DNA from: Flavobacterium aquiphilum
Lineage (GTDB): Bacteria > Bacteroidota > Bacteroidia > Flavobacteriales > Flavobacteriaceae
Assembly (NCBI RefSeq): GCF_027111335.1
Contig: NZ_CP114288.1
Span: forward strand, 4,464,001 to 4,528,000
Direction of reading: 5' to 3'
DNA length: 64,000 nucleotides
The notes beneath the pieces were generated by a model. The model made no database searches, was not told where the DNA came from, and saw nothing but the letters and a program-made list of their open reading frames with translations. Shown here one piece after another: positions 63,657 to 64,000 of the stretch. The stretch's first letter is position 1. Every line of letters starts with the position of its first letter. The position numbers were made by a program, and so were the translations under genes.

Positions 63657-63968
63657 TTATGCTTGTCCTGTCGGACCAAAATTTAGTGGAATTGGGGGCT
63701 GTTCAACCTCTTTGATTTCACCATGTGTCATTTCAAAACGATGGATATTTTCACCAATTGCTTTGAGCAATCTTTTAGCATGCTGTGGAGTCAAAACAAT
63801 TCTTGATTTCACTTTTGCTTTTGGAACACCAGGCATAATACATACAAAATCCAATACAAATTCTGATGAAGAATGATTAATAATAGCTAAGTTAGAATAA
63901 ATCCCCTCTGCTATATTTTCATCTAACTCTATATTTATTTGTTCTTGTTGTTGTTTAGGATTGCTCAT
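63657..63968 (-). CDS. DUF3467 protein
   Basis: A 103-residue cytoplasmic protein from MSNPKQQQEQINIELDENIAEGIYSNLAIINHSSSEFVLDFV (63968); seven more residues upstream are optional. The full DUF3467 core, including FVCIMPGVPKAKVKSRIVLTPQHAKRLLKAI, is present. Its function is unknown. In related Flavobacterium genomes it lies just after rpoC on the same strand, so the rpoBC operon probably continues beyond the right edge of the window; this is from memory of gene order, not seen here. Confidence 0.88.
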   Translation of the reverse strand: MSNPKQQQEQINIELDENIAEGIYSNLAIINHSSSEFVLDFVCIMPGVPKAKVKSRIVLTPQHAKRLLKAIGENIHRFEMTHGEIKEVEQPPIPLNFGPTGQA

Positions 63969-64000
63969 AAAAAAATTATATTTTTTCAATATTCTCTCTC

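Overview
The window looks like chromosome from a Flavobacterium-type member of the Bacteroidota. The DNA is AT-rich. Promoters that can be recognised carry the Bacteroidota -7 element TANNTTTG, in one case with a TTTG box 18 bp upstream. The gene content also fits: methylmalonyl-CoA mutase small and large subunits, PadR/PspC/GIN-domain genes, DUF2339+DUF3999, DUF3467, a two-zinc-motif DnaJ, lipoproteins with acidic residues after the lipid cysteine, and intergenic hairpin repeats of a kind I associate with Flavobacterium genomes. There is one tRNA (Pro, TGG), no rRNA, no CRISPR array, no phage and no intact transposase.

Left part (1-17.6 kb): a truncated SDR gene; mtaB (tRNA methylthiotransferase); a HAD phosphatase; a DUF2007 protein; a degenerate DEAD-box protein; an NtrC-like regulator lacking its DNA-binding domain; an ABC-2 exporter pair; grpE-dnaJ; a hotdog-fold protein; then DUF4870, padR, a PspC protein and two GIN-domain proteins that look like an envelope-stress group; and trxB. 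Middle part (17.7-43.2 kb): tRNA-Pro; a DUF2339/DUF3999 membrane pair; udk; a DivIC/FtsB-like division protein; mutA-mutB; secreted proteins; mltG, a GNAT acetyltransferase, a four-helix-bundle gene framed by small repeats, and dapF; an HtrA/DegP protease; an N-terminally extended GAPDH; lrp facing ald; an amino-acid permease; a TIGR03118 lipoprotein; a LysM-NlpC/P60 hydrolase; a hemolysin III family protein.

Accessory region (43.2-49.4 kb): this is the most unusual part. A broken 3' end of a small HTH gene, with its 3' flank that carries a TATATTTG promoter element, lies upstream of an SDR/membrane protein/AraC unit bounded by inverted repeats. An intact copy of the same HTH gene, preceded by nine degenerate units of about 22 bp and followed by the same promoter-bearing flank, lies upstream of a TIR-like (CAP12/PycTIR type)-TPR protein that is itself bracketed by degenerate direct repeats. 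I read this as a cassette-style acquisition site that places a portable promoter in front of variable cargo, with the TIR-TPR protein as a candidate defence effector. That reading is inference.

Right part (49.4-64 kb): a Kelch-repeat secreted protein with a TTG start; two different aconitases in tandem (Acn type and AcnB); a MoxR ATPase; a SurA-like double parvulin; a lipoprotein alpha-amylase; prfC; a small secreted protein; and a DUF3467 protein, which in related genomes follows rpoC. Several dispersed hairpin elements (two families with two copies each, plus three single inverted-repeat elements) sit in the intergenic gaps.
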